Source: Hymenobacter sp. 5317J-9 (GTDB taxonomy: Bacteria; Bacteroidota; Bacteroidia; Cytophagales; Hymenobacteraceae). Taken from it: a stretch of 64,000 nucleotides of DNA. Under the pieces are notes generated by a model, which had not been told where the DNA came from, searched no databases, and was given only the letters and a program-made list of their open reading frames with translations. Positions 1 to 8,165 of the stretch are shown here, piece by piece; positions within the stretch are counted from its first letter, which is position 1; the number at the start of each line of letters is the position of its first letter. The stretch is taken from assembly GCF_022921075.1 (NCBI RefSeq), contig NZ_CP095050.1, positions 5,084,001-5,148,000 on the forward strand. The letters are read 5' to 3'. Position numbers and translations under genes: made by a program.

Positions 1-597
1 GAGTAGGGCCGCCGACTGCCGGCCGCGAATGTCGCCGCCGGCGGCCTGGGCAGCATCCAGGGCAGCCAGCGCCCGCTCGGCCAGGGGCAGTTTGGCGTTT
101 TGCCCGTAGGCTTTGGCCATGGCGGGCCACACGGTGGCGTTGAGCATCATGTTAGCCTGCACCGAAAACTGGTTGCCCTGCTGGTGGCCGGCCATGTCGA
201 CGCACTTCTTGCCGGTGTGCGTGGCCACGCGGCCTTGGTTGTCGAGGATGGCGACCTGGCGCACCTCGCGGGCTTCATCATTCGAGAGCAGCTCATCCAG
301 CGCCTGCTGGGCCGATTTTCCGATTTTCAGCAAAGCCAGACCGCGCAGGCCGAATGACTTGTTGGTAAACGACTGCGTGGCCACCACGCCCACGCCGGCC
401 TCGCCCCAGCTTACCGACGTGCCCACCGAAAACCAGTGGCTTTGCACGGCCACGGCCATTTCACCGGTGGCGGGGTCGCGCGCCACAATGCTGAACGTGT
501 GCGCGAACGGGTCGGTGGCAGAATACATCTGGGCGGCGGCGGGCAAGCGCAATAGCAGGACCAGAAGAACGAGTAAGGAGTAACGGTTGAGCAACAT
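1..597 (-). CDS. DUF1028 family secreted protein, C-terminus cut by window edge
   Basis: The reading frame starts at an ATG at 597 and is still open at base 1, so about 199 N-terminal residues are visible. The start MLLNRYSLLVLLVLLLRLPAAAQ is a clear Sec signal peptide. The mature part begins with the pattern typical of DUF1028 proteins (HTFSIVARDPATGEMAVAVQS, then GVGVVATQSFTN and later VATHTGKKC). The family is predicted to have an Ntn-hydrolase-like fold but has no firmly assigned reaction, so no substrate is proposed. It is divergent from the amidohydrolase to its right, with about 216 bp between the two start codons. Confidence 0.85.
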   Translation of the reverse strand, partial: MLLNRYSLLVLLVLLLRLPAAAQMYSATDPFAHTFSIVARDPATGEMAVAVQSHWFSVGTSVSWGEAGVGVVATQSFTNKSFGLRGLALLKIGKSAQQALDELLSNDEAREVRQVAILDNQGRVATHTGKKCVDMAGHQQGNQFSVQANMMLNATVWPAMAKAYGQNAKLPLAERALAALDAAQAAGGDIRGRQSAALL

Positions 598-813
598 AGG
601 TGGGAATTTGATGAGAATGAGTGAGTGCCGAACGAGGAAAGCCGGCCACACATCTGCGGCTAGCAACACGCCCTAAAGATTGTGTTAGCCCAAAAGTTTT
701 GGGGTGCAACTTCGGCCAGAAAAGCCAAAACGCTGCAGAATTTGCAAAAAATCATCACTTTTATTCCACATTATTAATCACCTTTGGGCATTCACCCTTC
801 AAAATATCATTGC

Positions 814-2244
814 ATGAAAACTGCCACTCGTTGCCTGTTGACAGGCCTGATTTCACTGGCCCTTGCTTCGGCCGGGCGCGCCCAGCAGTTCACGCCGCAG
901 GTGCAGGAATTCATCAAGGTGAACGCGCCCACGGTGGCCCTCGTCGATGCCAAGATGATTGACGGCACCGGCCGCCCCGCCCAGCTGCACCAAACCGTGC
1001 TGCTGCAAGGCGGTCGCATCACGCAGGTGGGGCCGCTGAAAAAAGTAAAGGTGCCGGCCAGTGCGCAGGTCATCAATTGCGCGGGCAAAACGTTGATTCC
1101 GGGCTTGGTGATGCTGCACGAGCACCTCTACTACACCATGCCCGCGGGCCCGTTTTTCAACATCGCCCAGATGCCCTACTCCTTCCCGCGGCTGTACCTG
1201 GCCGGGGGCGCCACCACCATCCGCACGGCCGGCAGCATCGAGCCGCAGACCGATTTGGCCATCAAACGCCTGATTTCGGAAGGCAAGGTCATCGGGCCCG
1301 ACATGGACGTGACCGCGCCCTACATGGAGGAGCCCGGCATGGACATTCCGGCCCTGAACACCATCAAAGGCCCCGAGGACGCGGCGGCCAGCACCAAGTT
1401 CTGGGCCGATAAGGGCTGCACTTCATTCAAGATGTACATGCACGCCACCCGCGCCGACCTGGCCGCCGTGGTGCGCGAAGCCCACGCCCGCCAGCTCAAA
1501 GTAACCGGCCACCTGTGCGGCATCAGCTACCGCGAGGCGGCCGAAATGGGCATCGACAATCTGGAACACGGCTTCATGGCCAGTTCCGACTTCGTGCCCA
1601 ACAAAGCCGCCGACGCCTGCGACTACCCCGCCGCCCGCCAGAGCCTGCTGCGCCTGCCCCAAAACAGCCCCGACATGGCCAGCCTCATCAAGTTTCTGGT
1701 GAGCAAGCACGTGGCCCTCACTTCCACGCTCACCGTGTTTGAGCCCTACACGGGCCGCGAGGTGGTGCTGGGAGGCGGCCTCGAATCCCTGATTCCGCAG
1801 TTGCAGGAGCGCGAGCAAACCACTTGGCAGCAAAACCAGCAGCGCGACACCGCCAGCGTGCGCCTCTTCAAGAAGAACATGGCCTGGGAAAAGCAGTTTC
1901 ACGACGCCGGCGGCCTGTTGGTGGCCGGCACCGACCCCACCGGCGCGGGCCGCACCATTGCCGGCTACGCCAACCGCCGCCAGCTGGAGCTGCTGGTTGA
2001 GGAAGGCTTCACGCCGGTACAGGCCATCAAAATCGGCACCCTGAATGGCGCCATCTACCTGGGCCGCGACAAGGAAATTGGCACCATCGAAGCCGGCAAG
2101 CAGGCCGATTTGGTGCTCATCAACGGCGACCCGGAGCAGGACATCCAGCAGGTGCGGCGCATGGAAATCGTGTTCAAGAATGGCGTAGGCTACGACTCGC
2201 CCAAGCTGTTTGAGTCGATGAAAAGTAAGGTGGGGCTGAACTAG
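814..2244 (+). CDS. exported metal-dependent amidohydrolase
   Basis: A 476-residue amidohydrolase-superfamily enzyme of the imidazolonepropionase/prolidase-like branch, predicted to hydrolyse an amide or cyclic amide outside the cytoplasm. The start at MKTATRCLLTG gives a good signal peptide ending near GRAQ; an in-frame TTG 30 bp upstream would spoil it. Metal-site signatures are visible: HEH at residues 102-104, a candidate carboxylated lysine at 206 (SFKMYMH), then TGHLCG, NLEHGF and the late GTDP aspartate. The C-terminal GTIEAGKQADLVLINGDP closes the small beta-sandwich domain. Substrate cannot be read from sequence. There is no obvious terminator directly downstream. Confidence 0.88.
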   Translation: MKTATRCLLTGLISLALASAGRAQQFTPQVQEFIKVNAPTVALVDAKMIDGTGRPAQLHQTVLLQGGRITQVGPLKKVKVPASAQVINCAGKTLIPGLVMLHEHLYYTMPAGPFFNIAQMPYSFPRLYLAGGATTIRTAGSIEPQTDLAIKRLISEGKVIGPDMDVTAPYMEEPGMDIPALNTIKGPEDAAASTKFWADKGCTSFKMYMHATRADLAAVVREAHARQLKVTGHLCGISYREAAEMGIDNLEHGFMASSDFVPNKAADACDYPAARQSLLRLPQNSPDMASLIKFLVSKHVALTSTLTVFEPYTGREVVLGGGLESLIPQLQEREQTTWQQNQQRDTASVRLFKKNMAWEKQFHDAGGLLVAGTDPTGAGRTIAGYANRRQLELLVEEGFTPVQAIKIGTLNGAIYLGRDKEIGTIEAGKQADLVLINGDPEQDIQQVRRMEIVFKNGVGYDSPKLFESMKSKVGLN

Positions 2245-2653
2245 GGCCTTGGCCAGGGAGTGAGCTCACGCTCAGACGCAAGTCGATAATTAGGCGCACC
2301 TTTGTGGTTCTGCTTACCTAACTGTTATTTTTTTATCGACTGCCAGAGGCTTGTAAACAGGCTTTCGGTGCGGGCCATCGCCGCACTTCTGCGCTTTTAA
2401 AAAACCGGGAATGCAAGCCATTCAATCGATTGCGAAACCCCAGAAAGCAATTGGTTTTTGCAGAGCCGGCCCGGCTGCCAGCTCGAATTTTCACCCGGAA
2501 CCATCCTGATTTTCTTATCGTTGAATCATCTTGGCCTGATTTTTTACTTATCTTCAGAATATCAGGCATTCACCCCCGGAGCCTAAGTCCCCCATCGAAA
2601 GCCGCCTGGTTGGCGGCTTTCCTGCCGGCAGCTCCTCTTCAACGACACCTCCC
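2245..2653. other. intergenic stretch with one hairpin
   Basis: No credible coding frame is seen. Two similar AT-rich segments (CCTGATTTTCTTATC and CCTGATTTTTTACTTATC) lie side by side near 2507-2553. A perfect 9-bp hairpin (AAAGCCGCC / GGCGGCTTT, 2598-2620) follows. It has no T-run and sits just upstream of the next gene, so it could be a weak terminator or a 5'-UTR structure. Confidence 0.5.
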
Positions 2654-3007
2654 ATGACTTCGCATACTTCCTTCTCCGAGCCTTTCGTTCCGCAGTTCCA
2701 AATCCAGAACCCCGGCCTACGCCAAACCCACGAGCTCAAAACCTGGCCATCGTGCTTTGCCGCCGTCAAGGCTGGCAACAAACCGTTTGACGTGCGCGAA
2801 AACGACCGCAGCTTTCAGGTCGGCGACATGCTGATTCTGCGCGAATTCGACCCCGACAGCGGGCAATTCACCGGCCGCACCGCCACCCGCTGGGTGAGCT
2901 ACGTGCTCGAAGGCGGCGCTTTCGGCGTGCAGCCCAACTGGTGCGTGCTGGGCTTTAGCGAGCAAGCGCCCATTCCGGCCGGCATCACCGATATCCGACT
3001 GTGGTAA
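2654..3007 (+). CDS. DUF3850 (PUA/ASCH-like) domain protein
   Basis: A 117-residue soluble protein. From about residue 25 it carries the DUF3850 pattern: HELKTWPSCFAAVKAG, then KPFDVRENDRSFQVGDMLIL and later a REFDP turn. This family belongs to the PUA/ASCH-like superfamily, small beta-barrels that often bind RNA. A nucleic-acid-binding role is therefore inferred from the fold only. It stands alone: about 400 bp of non-coding DNA lies upstream, and the ABC transporter operon begins 36 bp downstream with its own promoter-like sequence. No catalytic residues are proposed. Confidence 0.85.
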   Translation: MTSHTSFSEPFVPQFQIQNPGLRQTHELKTWPSCFAAVKAGNKPFDVRENDRSFQVGDMLILREFDPDSGQFTGRTATRWVSYVLEGGAFGVQPNWCVLGFSEQAPIPAGITDIRLW

Positions 3008-3032
3008 AGGAGGGCCGTCTGTCCTCCCTCCT

Positions 3033-3040
3033 TACCTTGC
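3033..3040 (+). promoter_or_regulatory. candidate -7 promoter element (TACCTTGC)
   Basis: Resembles the Bacteroidota -7 element TAnnTTTG and is identical to the -7 box found in front of the aromatic operon. It ends three bases before the GTG start of the ABC ATPase, so the transcript would be leaderless or nearly so. No TTG lies 19 bp upstream, which weakens the call. Confidence 0.4.
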
Positions 3041-3043
3041 GGC

Positions 3044-4039
3044 GTGTCCGATTCTGCCGCGCCCGTCATTCGCGTTTCTCAGCTTAGCAAGCGCTACGGG
3101 GCGCAGACCGTGGTGCAGGACGTGTCGTTTGCACTGGCCGCCGGCGAAACGTTGGTGCTGCTGGGCCCGAGCGGCTGCGGCAAAACCACCCTGCTCAAAA
3201 TGCTGAACCGGCTCATTGAGCCCGATGGCGGCAGCATCCACATCAACGGCGAAGACGTGCGTGCCCAGCGCCCCGAGGAGCTGCGGCGCGGCATGGGCTA
3301 CGTCATTCAGCAGGTGGGCTTGCTGCCGCACTACACCGTGGCCGAAAACGTGGCCGTGGTGCCGCGCCTGCTGGGCCAGGCCCCGGCGGCCATTGCCGAG
3401 CGCACCACGGCGCTGCTCACGCGTCTGCACCTGCCGCCGGAGCGCTACGCCGGACAGTACCCGCACCAGCTGTCGGGCGGGCAGCAGCAGCGCGTGGGCC
3501 TGGCCCGTGCGCTGGCCGCCGACCCGCCCATTATCCTTCTGGACGAGCCCTTTGGCGCCCTCGACCCCATCACGCGGGCCAGCATCCGGCGTGAGTTTCG
3601 GGAGCTGGACGAGCTGCGCCGCAAAACCGTGGTGCTCGTGACCCACGACGTGACCGAGGCCTTCGAGCTGGCCGACCGCATTTTGCTGCTCAATGCCGGC
3701 CAGCTGCAGCAACTGGGCACGCCCCGCGAGCTGCTGTTTCGGCCCGCCAACGACTTTGTGCGCCGCTTCTTCGCGGCCGAGCGGCTGGGGCTGCAGCTGC
3801 GCACCCTCACACTGGGCGACGTTTTCCCCAATTACGAGGCCAGCATTGTGGATAAGTTGATAACCGGCAGCACCGGCGAAGCCACCGACGTTTTCACCAC
3901 CGCGACTACCGTGAATGAAGCGCTGGAAGCGCTAACCAGCGGCGCGGCGCCAAACGCCGCGGCCAGCTTCACCGTGGCCCAACTCATGGCTGCCTTCGGC
4001 GAAGCCCTGCAACGAGAGGAGGACGCATGGAAACGCTAA
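3044..4039 (+). CDS. osmoprotectant-type ABC transporter, ATP-binding subunit
   Basis: ATPase of the ProV/OpuCA/EgtUA type, 331 residues, starting at GTG. Walker A GPSGCGKTT (residues 41-49), the Q-loop region, signature LSGGQ (143-147), Walker B IILLDEP (164-170) and switch histidine 201 are intact. The C-terminal 80 residues occupy the place of the tandem CBS module found in OpuCA but are short and degenerate, so ionic-strength sensing by CBS domains is doubtful. It overlaps the permease gene by 13 bp, so the two are one operon. Substrate could be glycine betaine, choline, carnitine or ergothioneine; the sequence alone does not decide. Confidence 0.92.
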   Translation: MSDSAAPVIRVSQLSKRYGAQTVVQDVSFALAAGETLVLLGPSGCGKTTLLKMLNRLIEPDGGSIHINGEDVRAQRPEELRRGMGYVIQQVGLLPHYTVAENVAVVPRLLGQAPAAIAERTTALLTRLHLPPERYAGQYPHQLSGGQQQRVGLARALAADPPIILLDEPFGALDPITRASIRREFRELDELRRKTVVLVTHDVTEAFELADRILLLNAGQLQQLGTPRELLFRPANDFVRRFFAAERLGLQLRTLTLGDVFPNYEASIVDKLITGSTGEATDVFTTATTVNEALEALTSGAAPNAAASFTVAQLMAAFGEALQREEDAWKR

Positions 4040-5598
4040 GCGCGCTGCTCACTTTCTGGCAGGAGCAGGCCGGCAAGCTGGGCGAACAAACCCTGCAGCA
4101 CATCGGCCTCACGGCGGGCTCGCTGCTGCTGGGGGTACTGTTGGGCGTACCGCTGGGGCTGTTTTTGTCGCGGCGGCCACGCTGGGCTCCCGCCGTGCTG
4201 GGCCTGGCGGGCATCCTCCAGACGGTGCCCAGCATTGCCCTGCTCGGCTTCCTGATTCCGCTGTTGGGCATCGGGCCGAAGCCGGCCATTTTTGCCCTGT
4301 TTCTGTACTCGCTGCTGCCCATCATTCGCAACACGCTGGCGGGCATTCAGGGCGTGCCGCCGGCCGTGGTGGAAGCCGCCCGCGGCCTGGGCCTCACCGA
4401 CGCGCAGGTGCTGCGGCGCGTGGAGCTGCCGCTGGCCTTGCCGGTGCTCATGGCCGGCATCCGCACAGCTACCGTGATAAACGTGGGCGTGGCCACCCTG
4501 GCGGCCTACGTGGCCGCTGGCGGGCTGGGCGAGTTCATCTTCGGCGGCATTGCCCTCAATAATCCGGTGATGATACTGGCCGGGGCGCTACCGGCTGCCG
4601 GGCTGGCGCTGGCTTTTGATGTGCTGCTGGGCGGCGTGCAGAAACTGAGCACCCGCCGACTAAGGCAGGTGGGCACCGCGCTGCTGGTGGCGCTGCCGCT
4701 GCTGGGTGCGCTCTACCTGCTGCCGCGGGCCACGGGCAAGCTGCTGGCCGGCTTTAGCCCCGAGTTTGTGGGGCGGGCCGACGGGCTGCCCGGCCTCACC
4801 AAAACCTACCGCCTACACCACCTGCCCAGCGTAGTGCTGGCCCCCGCGCTGGTGTACGAAGCCGCCCGCAACGCCAACGTGGACGTCATCGACGGCTACA
4901 GCACCGACGGCCGCATCCGGGCCTACGACCTGTGCGTGCTGCGCGACGACCGCCGGGTGTTTCCGCCCTACTACGCCGTGCCGGTGGTGCGCCCCGCGCT
5001 GCTGCGCAAGCACCCGGAGCTGGCGCCCGTGCTGGCCCAGCTCGACGGGCTGATTTCAGACACGGCCATGACCAACCTGAATTACCGCGCCGACTACCTG
5101 CACCAAGCCCCCAAGGCCATTGCCGAGGCCTACCTGCGGCGGCGCGGGCTGTGGCGCGACGCTCGCCCAGCCGTGCCCGGCGCACCGGTAGTGAAGCTGG
5201 GCTCGAAGATTTTTGCCGAGCAATACATTCTGATTGAGATGTACGCCGCCCTCATCCGCGGCAATACCGACCTGGCCGTGCAAACCAAAACCGGCCTGGG
5301 CGGCACCACCATCTGCTTCGAGGCCCTGCGCACCGGCGCCATCGACCTTTATCCCGAATACACCGGCACTGGCCTGCTGGTACTGCTGCAGCCCACACCG
5401 GCCGTGGTCGACTCATTGGGCGGGCGGCCGGCGGCGGTGCTGAGCTACGTGCGGCGGGAGTTCCAGCGGCGCTACCAGTTAGACTGGCTGGCCCCGCTGG
5501 GCTTCAACAATACCTATGCCCTGCTGATGCGGCAACGGCAGGCGCAACAGCTGGGCATTGCCAGCGTGTCGGATTTGGGCAGGTACCTGCGCGAGTAG
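4027..5598 (+). CDS. ABC permease fused to circularly permuted substrate-binding domain
   Basis: A 523-residue fusion. Residues 1-235 are a membrane domain with the ABC coupling (EAA) loop at about 113-148 (EAARGLGLTDAQVLRRVELP). Residues 240-523 are an OpuCC/EgtUC-like binding domain facing the periplasm. The halves are in reversed order: the normally C-terminal half (STDGRIRAYDL, FFPPYY-type VFPPYYAVPVV, KHPEL, LNYRAD) occupies 242-376. The normally N-terminal half (KLGSKIFAEQYIL, TGLGGTTICFEAL, DLYPEYTGTGL, GFNNTYAL) occupies 388-521. All the usual motifs are present, so the domain is probably functional. The TAG stop lies in the first bases of a palindromic repeat. Confidence 0.92.
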   Translation: METLSALLTFWQEQAGKLGEQTLQHIGLTAGSLLLGVLLGVPLGLFLSRRPRWAPAVLGLAGILQTVPSIALLGFLIPLLGIGPKPAIFALFLYSLLPIIRNTLAGIQGVPPAVVEAARGLGLTDAQVLRRVELPLALPVLMAGIRTATVINVGVATLAAYVAAGGLGEFIFGGIALNNPVMILAGALPAAGLALAFDVLLGGVQKLSTRRLRQVGTALLVALPLLGALYLLPRATGKLLAGFSPEFVGRADGLPGLTKTYRLHHLPSVVLAPALVYEAARNANVDVIDGYSTDGRIRAYDLCVLRDDRRVFPPYYAVPVVRPALLRKHPELAPVLAQLDGLISDTAMTNLNYRADYLHQAPKAIAEAYLRRRGLWRDARPAVPGAPVVKLGSKIFAEQYILIEMYAALIRGNTDLAVQTKTGLGGTTICFEALRTGAIDLYPEYTGTGLLVLLQPTPAVVDSLGGRPAAVLSYVRREFQRRYQLDWLAPLGFNNTYALLMRQRQAQQLGIASVSDLGRYLRE

Positions 5599-5666
5599 CG
5601 TGGACGCTGCGAGTCCGCGCGTGGTGGAGCGTTCATCCGGGCGCGAACTCGCAGCGTCCACGCTAC
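5595..5666. repeat. family A intergenic palindrome, copy 1
   Basis: Two 26-bp arms (starting GTAGCGTGGACGCTGCGAG) in inverted orientation, differing at one base, around a 20-base loop. The left edge supplies the TAG stop of the permease and the right edge runs almost to the next start codon. A second copy lies at 45888-45959. Confidence 0.9.
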
Positions 5667-5675
5667 TTTCGCTGC

Positions 5676-6188
5676 ATGAATCTCGCCCTTGCCACCGACG
5701 CCGACGTACCTCGCCTCACCCGCCTCGTGAACCGCGCCTACCGCGGCGACTCCTCCCGCCAGGGCTGGACCACCGAGGCGCACCTGCTCGACGGCCAGCG
5801 CATCGACGAAGAAGGCCTGCGCGAGATGCTGGCCGCTCCCGGGGCCGCCATCCTGATGTGTCTGGGCGAAAACGATGAGTTGCTAGGCAGCTTCTACGCC
5901 CAGGCCACGGGCCCGAAAGTATACCTGGGCATGCTGGCCGTGGAGCCCCAGGGCCAGGCCCGCGGCGTGGGCAAATTCCTCATCCGAGCTGCCGAAGACT
6001 ACGGCCGCCAGCACGGCTGCACCGTGAGCAAGATGACCGTCATTTCGGTGCGCCACGAGCTCATTGCCTATTACGAGCGCCAGGGCTACCGCCAGACCGG
6101 CGCCACCGAAGCCTTTCCTACCGACCCACGCTTTGGCATTCCCAAGCAGCCGCTCACGCTGCTGGTGCTGGAAAAGCCCTTGACATAG
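5676..6188 (+). CDS. GNAT-family N-acetyltransferase
   Basis: A 170-residue GNAT acyltransferase predicted to move an acetyl group from acetyl-CoA to an amine. The acetyl-CoA-binding motif A is visible (LGMLAVEPQGQARGVGKFLI, beta4 followed by the pyrophosphate-binding Q/RxxGxG/A loop as QGQARGVG). After it comes an ISVRHELIAYYERQGY segment typical of motif B. The N-terminus (LATDADVPRLTRLVNRAYRG) is the usual first strand and helix. The gene lies 9 bp after a palindromic repeat; TACTTTCG four bases before the ATG is a weak promoter candidate. The deformylase-like gene follows 17 bp downstream, so the two are probably co-transcribed. Substrate unknown. Confidence 0.9.
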   Translation: MNLALATDADVPRLTRLVNRAYRGDSSRQGWTTEAHLLDGQRIDEEGLREMLAAPGAAILMCLGENDELLGSFYAQATGPKVYLGMLAVEPQGQARGVGKFLIRAAEDYGRQHGCTVSKMTVISVRHELIAYYERQGYRQTGATEAFPTDPRFGIPKQPLTLLVLEKPLT

Positions 6189-6205
6189 AAGGCAGCCGCC
6201 TGCTC

Positions 6206-6691
6206 ATGAAAACCCTGGCTGACATGGTATTACTCGGCGACTCGCGCCTGTACGAGGTGTGCGAGCCGGTGACGAAGGCCGACCTGCCGCTGGTAGCCGG
6301 CTGGGTGGCTGACCTGCACAACGTAATGAACGAGGTGCGCGTCCGCTACGGCTTCGGCCGGGGCATTGCGGCGCCGCAGTTGGGCATCATGAAGCGGCTG
6401 GTGTACCTCAACCTCGACCGGCCCCTGGTGCTGCTCAACCCCGAGCTGACCGACGCCAGCGAAGAGCTGTTCGAGCTGTGGGACGACTGCATGAGCTTCC
6501 CCAACCTGCTGGTGCGCGTGCGGCGGCACCAGTCCCTGACCGTGCGCTACCGCGACGAGCACTGGCAACCGCAGGTGTGGCCCGTGCAGGATGCCCTCTC
6601 AGAGCTGTTGCAGCACGAGTGCGACCACCTCGACGGCGTGCTGTGCACCATGCGCGCCATCGACTCGCAGTCGTTTCGCTGGCGGCCCTAG
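6206..6691 (+). CDS. peptide deformylase-like protein, divergent paralogue
   Basis: A 161-residue protein of the polypeptide deformylase family (metal-dependent removal of the N-formyl group from new proteins). Motif 1 is GRGIAAPQ (residues 51-58) and motif 3 is HECDH (137-141), both intact. Motif 2, normally EGCLS, reads DDCMS around Cys95, keeping the metal-binding cysteine but changing the flanking residues. Metal ligands Cys95, His137, His141 and catalytic Glu138 are all present, so activity is possible. The altered motif 2 suggests a paralogue rather than the housekeeping enzyme. It ends 9 bp from the convergent M20 peptidase gene. Confidence 0.85.
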   Translation: MKTLADMVLLGDSRLYEVCEPVTKADLPLVAGWVADLHNVMNEVRVRYGFGRGIAAPQLGIMKRLVYLNLDRPLVLLNPELTDASEELFELWDDCMSFPNLLVRVRRHQSLTVRYRDEHWQPQVWPVQDALSELLQHECDHLDGVLCTMRAIDSQSFRWRP

Positions 6692-6700
6692 TCCGGCGGG

Positions 6701-8140
6701 CTAGTCCCGATAGTTGAGGGCGGGCTTGCGGTCGCCCAGCAGGGGGTTGTAGACATAGCTGCCCACTTGCTGCCTGAGTTCGGCTTGGGCCTTGGTGAGC
6801 AGGTCGGGGTTAGTGAAGAGGTCGATGCCGGTCAGGGCCATGGTTTTGGCGGCCACCATCATGCCTTTGCTGCCGATTTCCTTGCCGCTGCAGGCCACGG
6901 CCTGCCAGCTGTGCGCCGGCGTGCCGGGCACCCAGGTGGCGGCCGTCAGGCCCACAGTGGGCACCACGTAGCTCACGTCGCCCACGTCGCTGCTGCCGCC
7001 GGCGTCGCGCGGCTGGTAGGGCGCCACTTCGGCGGCCTGCGCCACGGGCGGTGCGGGCACGCCCAACGACTCCTGAATGCGCTTGCCGAAGGCCGCTTCC
7101 TCTGGGGTATAGCTCACGCCGCCCACCTGCTCCAGATTGCGCTGCAGGGCCCGGGCCAGGGTTTCGTTCACCAGCAGTTCGTGCGTGCCGCCGATGATTT
7201 CGTAGTCCATGGTGGTGCCGGTGCCCAAGGCGGCGCCCTCGGCGGCTTTCACCACGCGCTCGAACACGGCCTGCACGGTGGCGCGGTTGGGGTGGCGCAC
7301 GTAGTAGTACACTTCGGCGTAGTCGGGCACCACGTTGGGCGCCTTGCCGCCGCTGGTGATGACGTAGTGAATGCGCGTTTCCTGGGGCACGTGCTCGCGC
7401 ATCATGTTCACCATATTATCCATCGCCTCCACGCCGTCGAGGGCGCTGCGGCCCCGCTCGGGCGAGGCGGCCGCGTGTGCGGCAATGCCGTGGAACCGGA
7501 ATTTGGCCGACTTATTGGCGATGTACTGGCCGGTCATGGCGGCGTTGCCGTTGCTCGGGTGCCAGTGCAGCACCGCATCCACGCCCTTGAACAAGCCAGC
7601 CCGCACCAGGTACACTTTGCCGCTGCCGCCTTCCTCGGCCGGGCAGCCGTACACCTTCACGGTGCCGCGCAGCTTGCCTTCCTTCAGCAGCTTTTTCAGC
7701 TCGATGCCCGCCGCCACGCTGGCCGTGCCGAAGAGGTTGTGCCCGCAGCCGTGGCCGGCGTCCTGGCCGGCAATGGTGGTTTTCTCGGCCACCGCCTGCT
7801 GGGCCAGGCCCGGCAGCGCGTCGTATTCGGCCAGGATGCCGATGACCGGCTCGCCGCTGCCGTAGGTGGCCACGAAGGCCGTGGGCATGTCGGCCACGCC
7901 GGCCTGCACCGTAAAGCCGTTTTTGCGCAGCTGCTCCTGCAAAAGGGCCGAGCTTTTGGTTTCCTTATAGCCCACTTCGGCAAAGCCCCAGATGCGCTGG
8001 GCTACCTGCTGGTACTCGGCGTAGTGCGACTGCAAATCCTGCAGGGCTTCGGTTTTGAGGGCGTCGGCGGGCGGCAGGGCCGGGCGGAAGGCCAGCAGCA
8101 GGCCAGCGCCTAGCAGGGACAAGGTAACGGTGGTTTTCAT
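6701..8140 (-). CDS. exported M20-family amidohydrolase/peptidase
   Basis: A 479-residue M20 (AbgB/aminoacylase-like) metallo-hydrolase that would cleave an amide bond at the carboxyl side of an acyl or peptidyl group. The start at MKTTVTLSLLGAGLLL gives a signal peptide; longer in-frame starts run into the upstream gene. Family signatures include GHGCGHNLFG, CPAEEGGSGKVYLVRAG, LHWHPSNGN and FHGIAAHAAASPERG (dimerisation-domain histidine). It is the last gene of a leftward operon, 25 bp after the lipoprotein gene, which follows an M1 aminopeptidase. The three products fit extracytoplasmic peptide breakdown. Confidence 0.88.
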   Translation of the reverse strand: MKTTVTLSLLGAGLLLAFRPALPPADALKTEALQDLQSHYAEYQQVAQRIWGFAEVGYKETKSSALLQEQLRKNGFTVQAGVADMPTAFVATYGSGEPVIGILAEYDALPGLAQQAVAEKTTIAGQDAGHGCGHNLFGTASVAAGIELKKLLKEGKLRGTVKVYGCPAEEGGSGKVYLVRAGLFKGVDAVLHWHPSNGNAAMTGQYIANKSAKFRFHGIAAHAAASPERGRSALDGVEAMDNMVNMMREHVPQETRIHYVITSGGKAPNVVPDYAEVYYYVRHPNRATVQAVFERVVKAAEGAALGTGTTMDYEIIGGTHELLVNETLARALQRNLEQVGGVSYTPEEAAFGKRIQESLGVPAPPVAQAAEVAPYQPRDAGGSSDVGDVSYVVPTVGLTAATWVPGTPAHSWQAVACSGKEIGSKGMMVAAKTMALTGIDLFTNPDLLTKAQAELRQQVGSYVYNPLLGDRKPALNYRD

Positions 8141-8165
8141 AAGGGACTTGGACAAAATAGCAACA

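Noticed and set aside
2280..2340. Promoter for the DUF3850 gene at CACCTTTGTGG
   Set aside because: First base of the -7 consensus is missing and it lies more than 300 bp from the start; no -33 box at the right distance.
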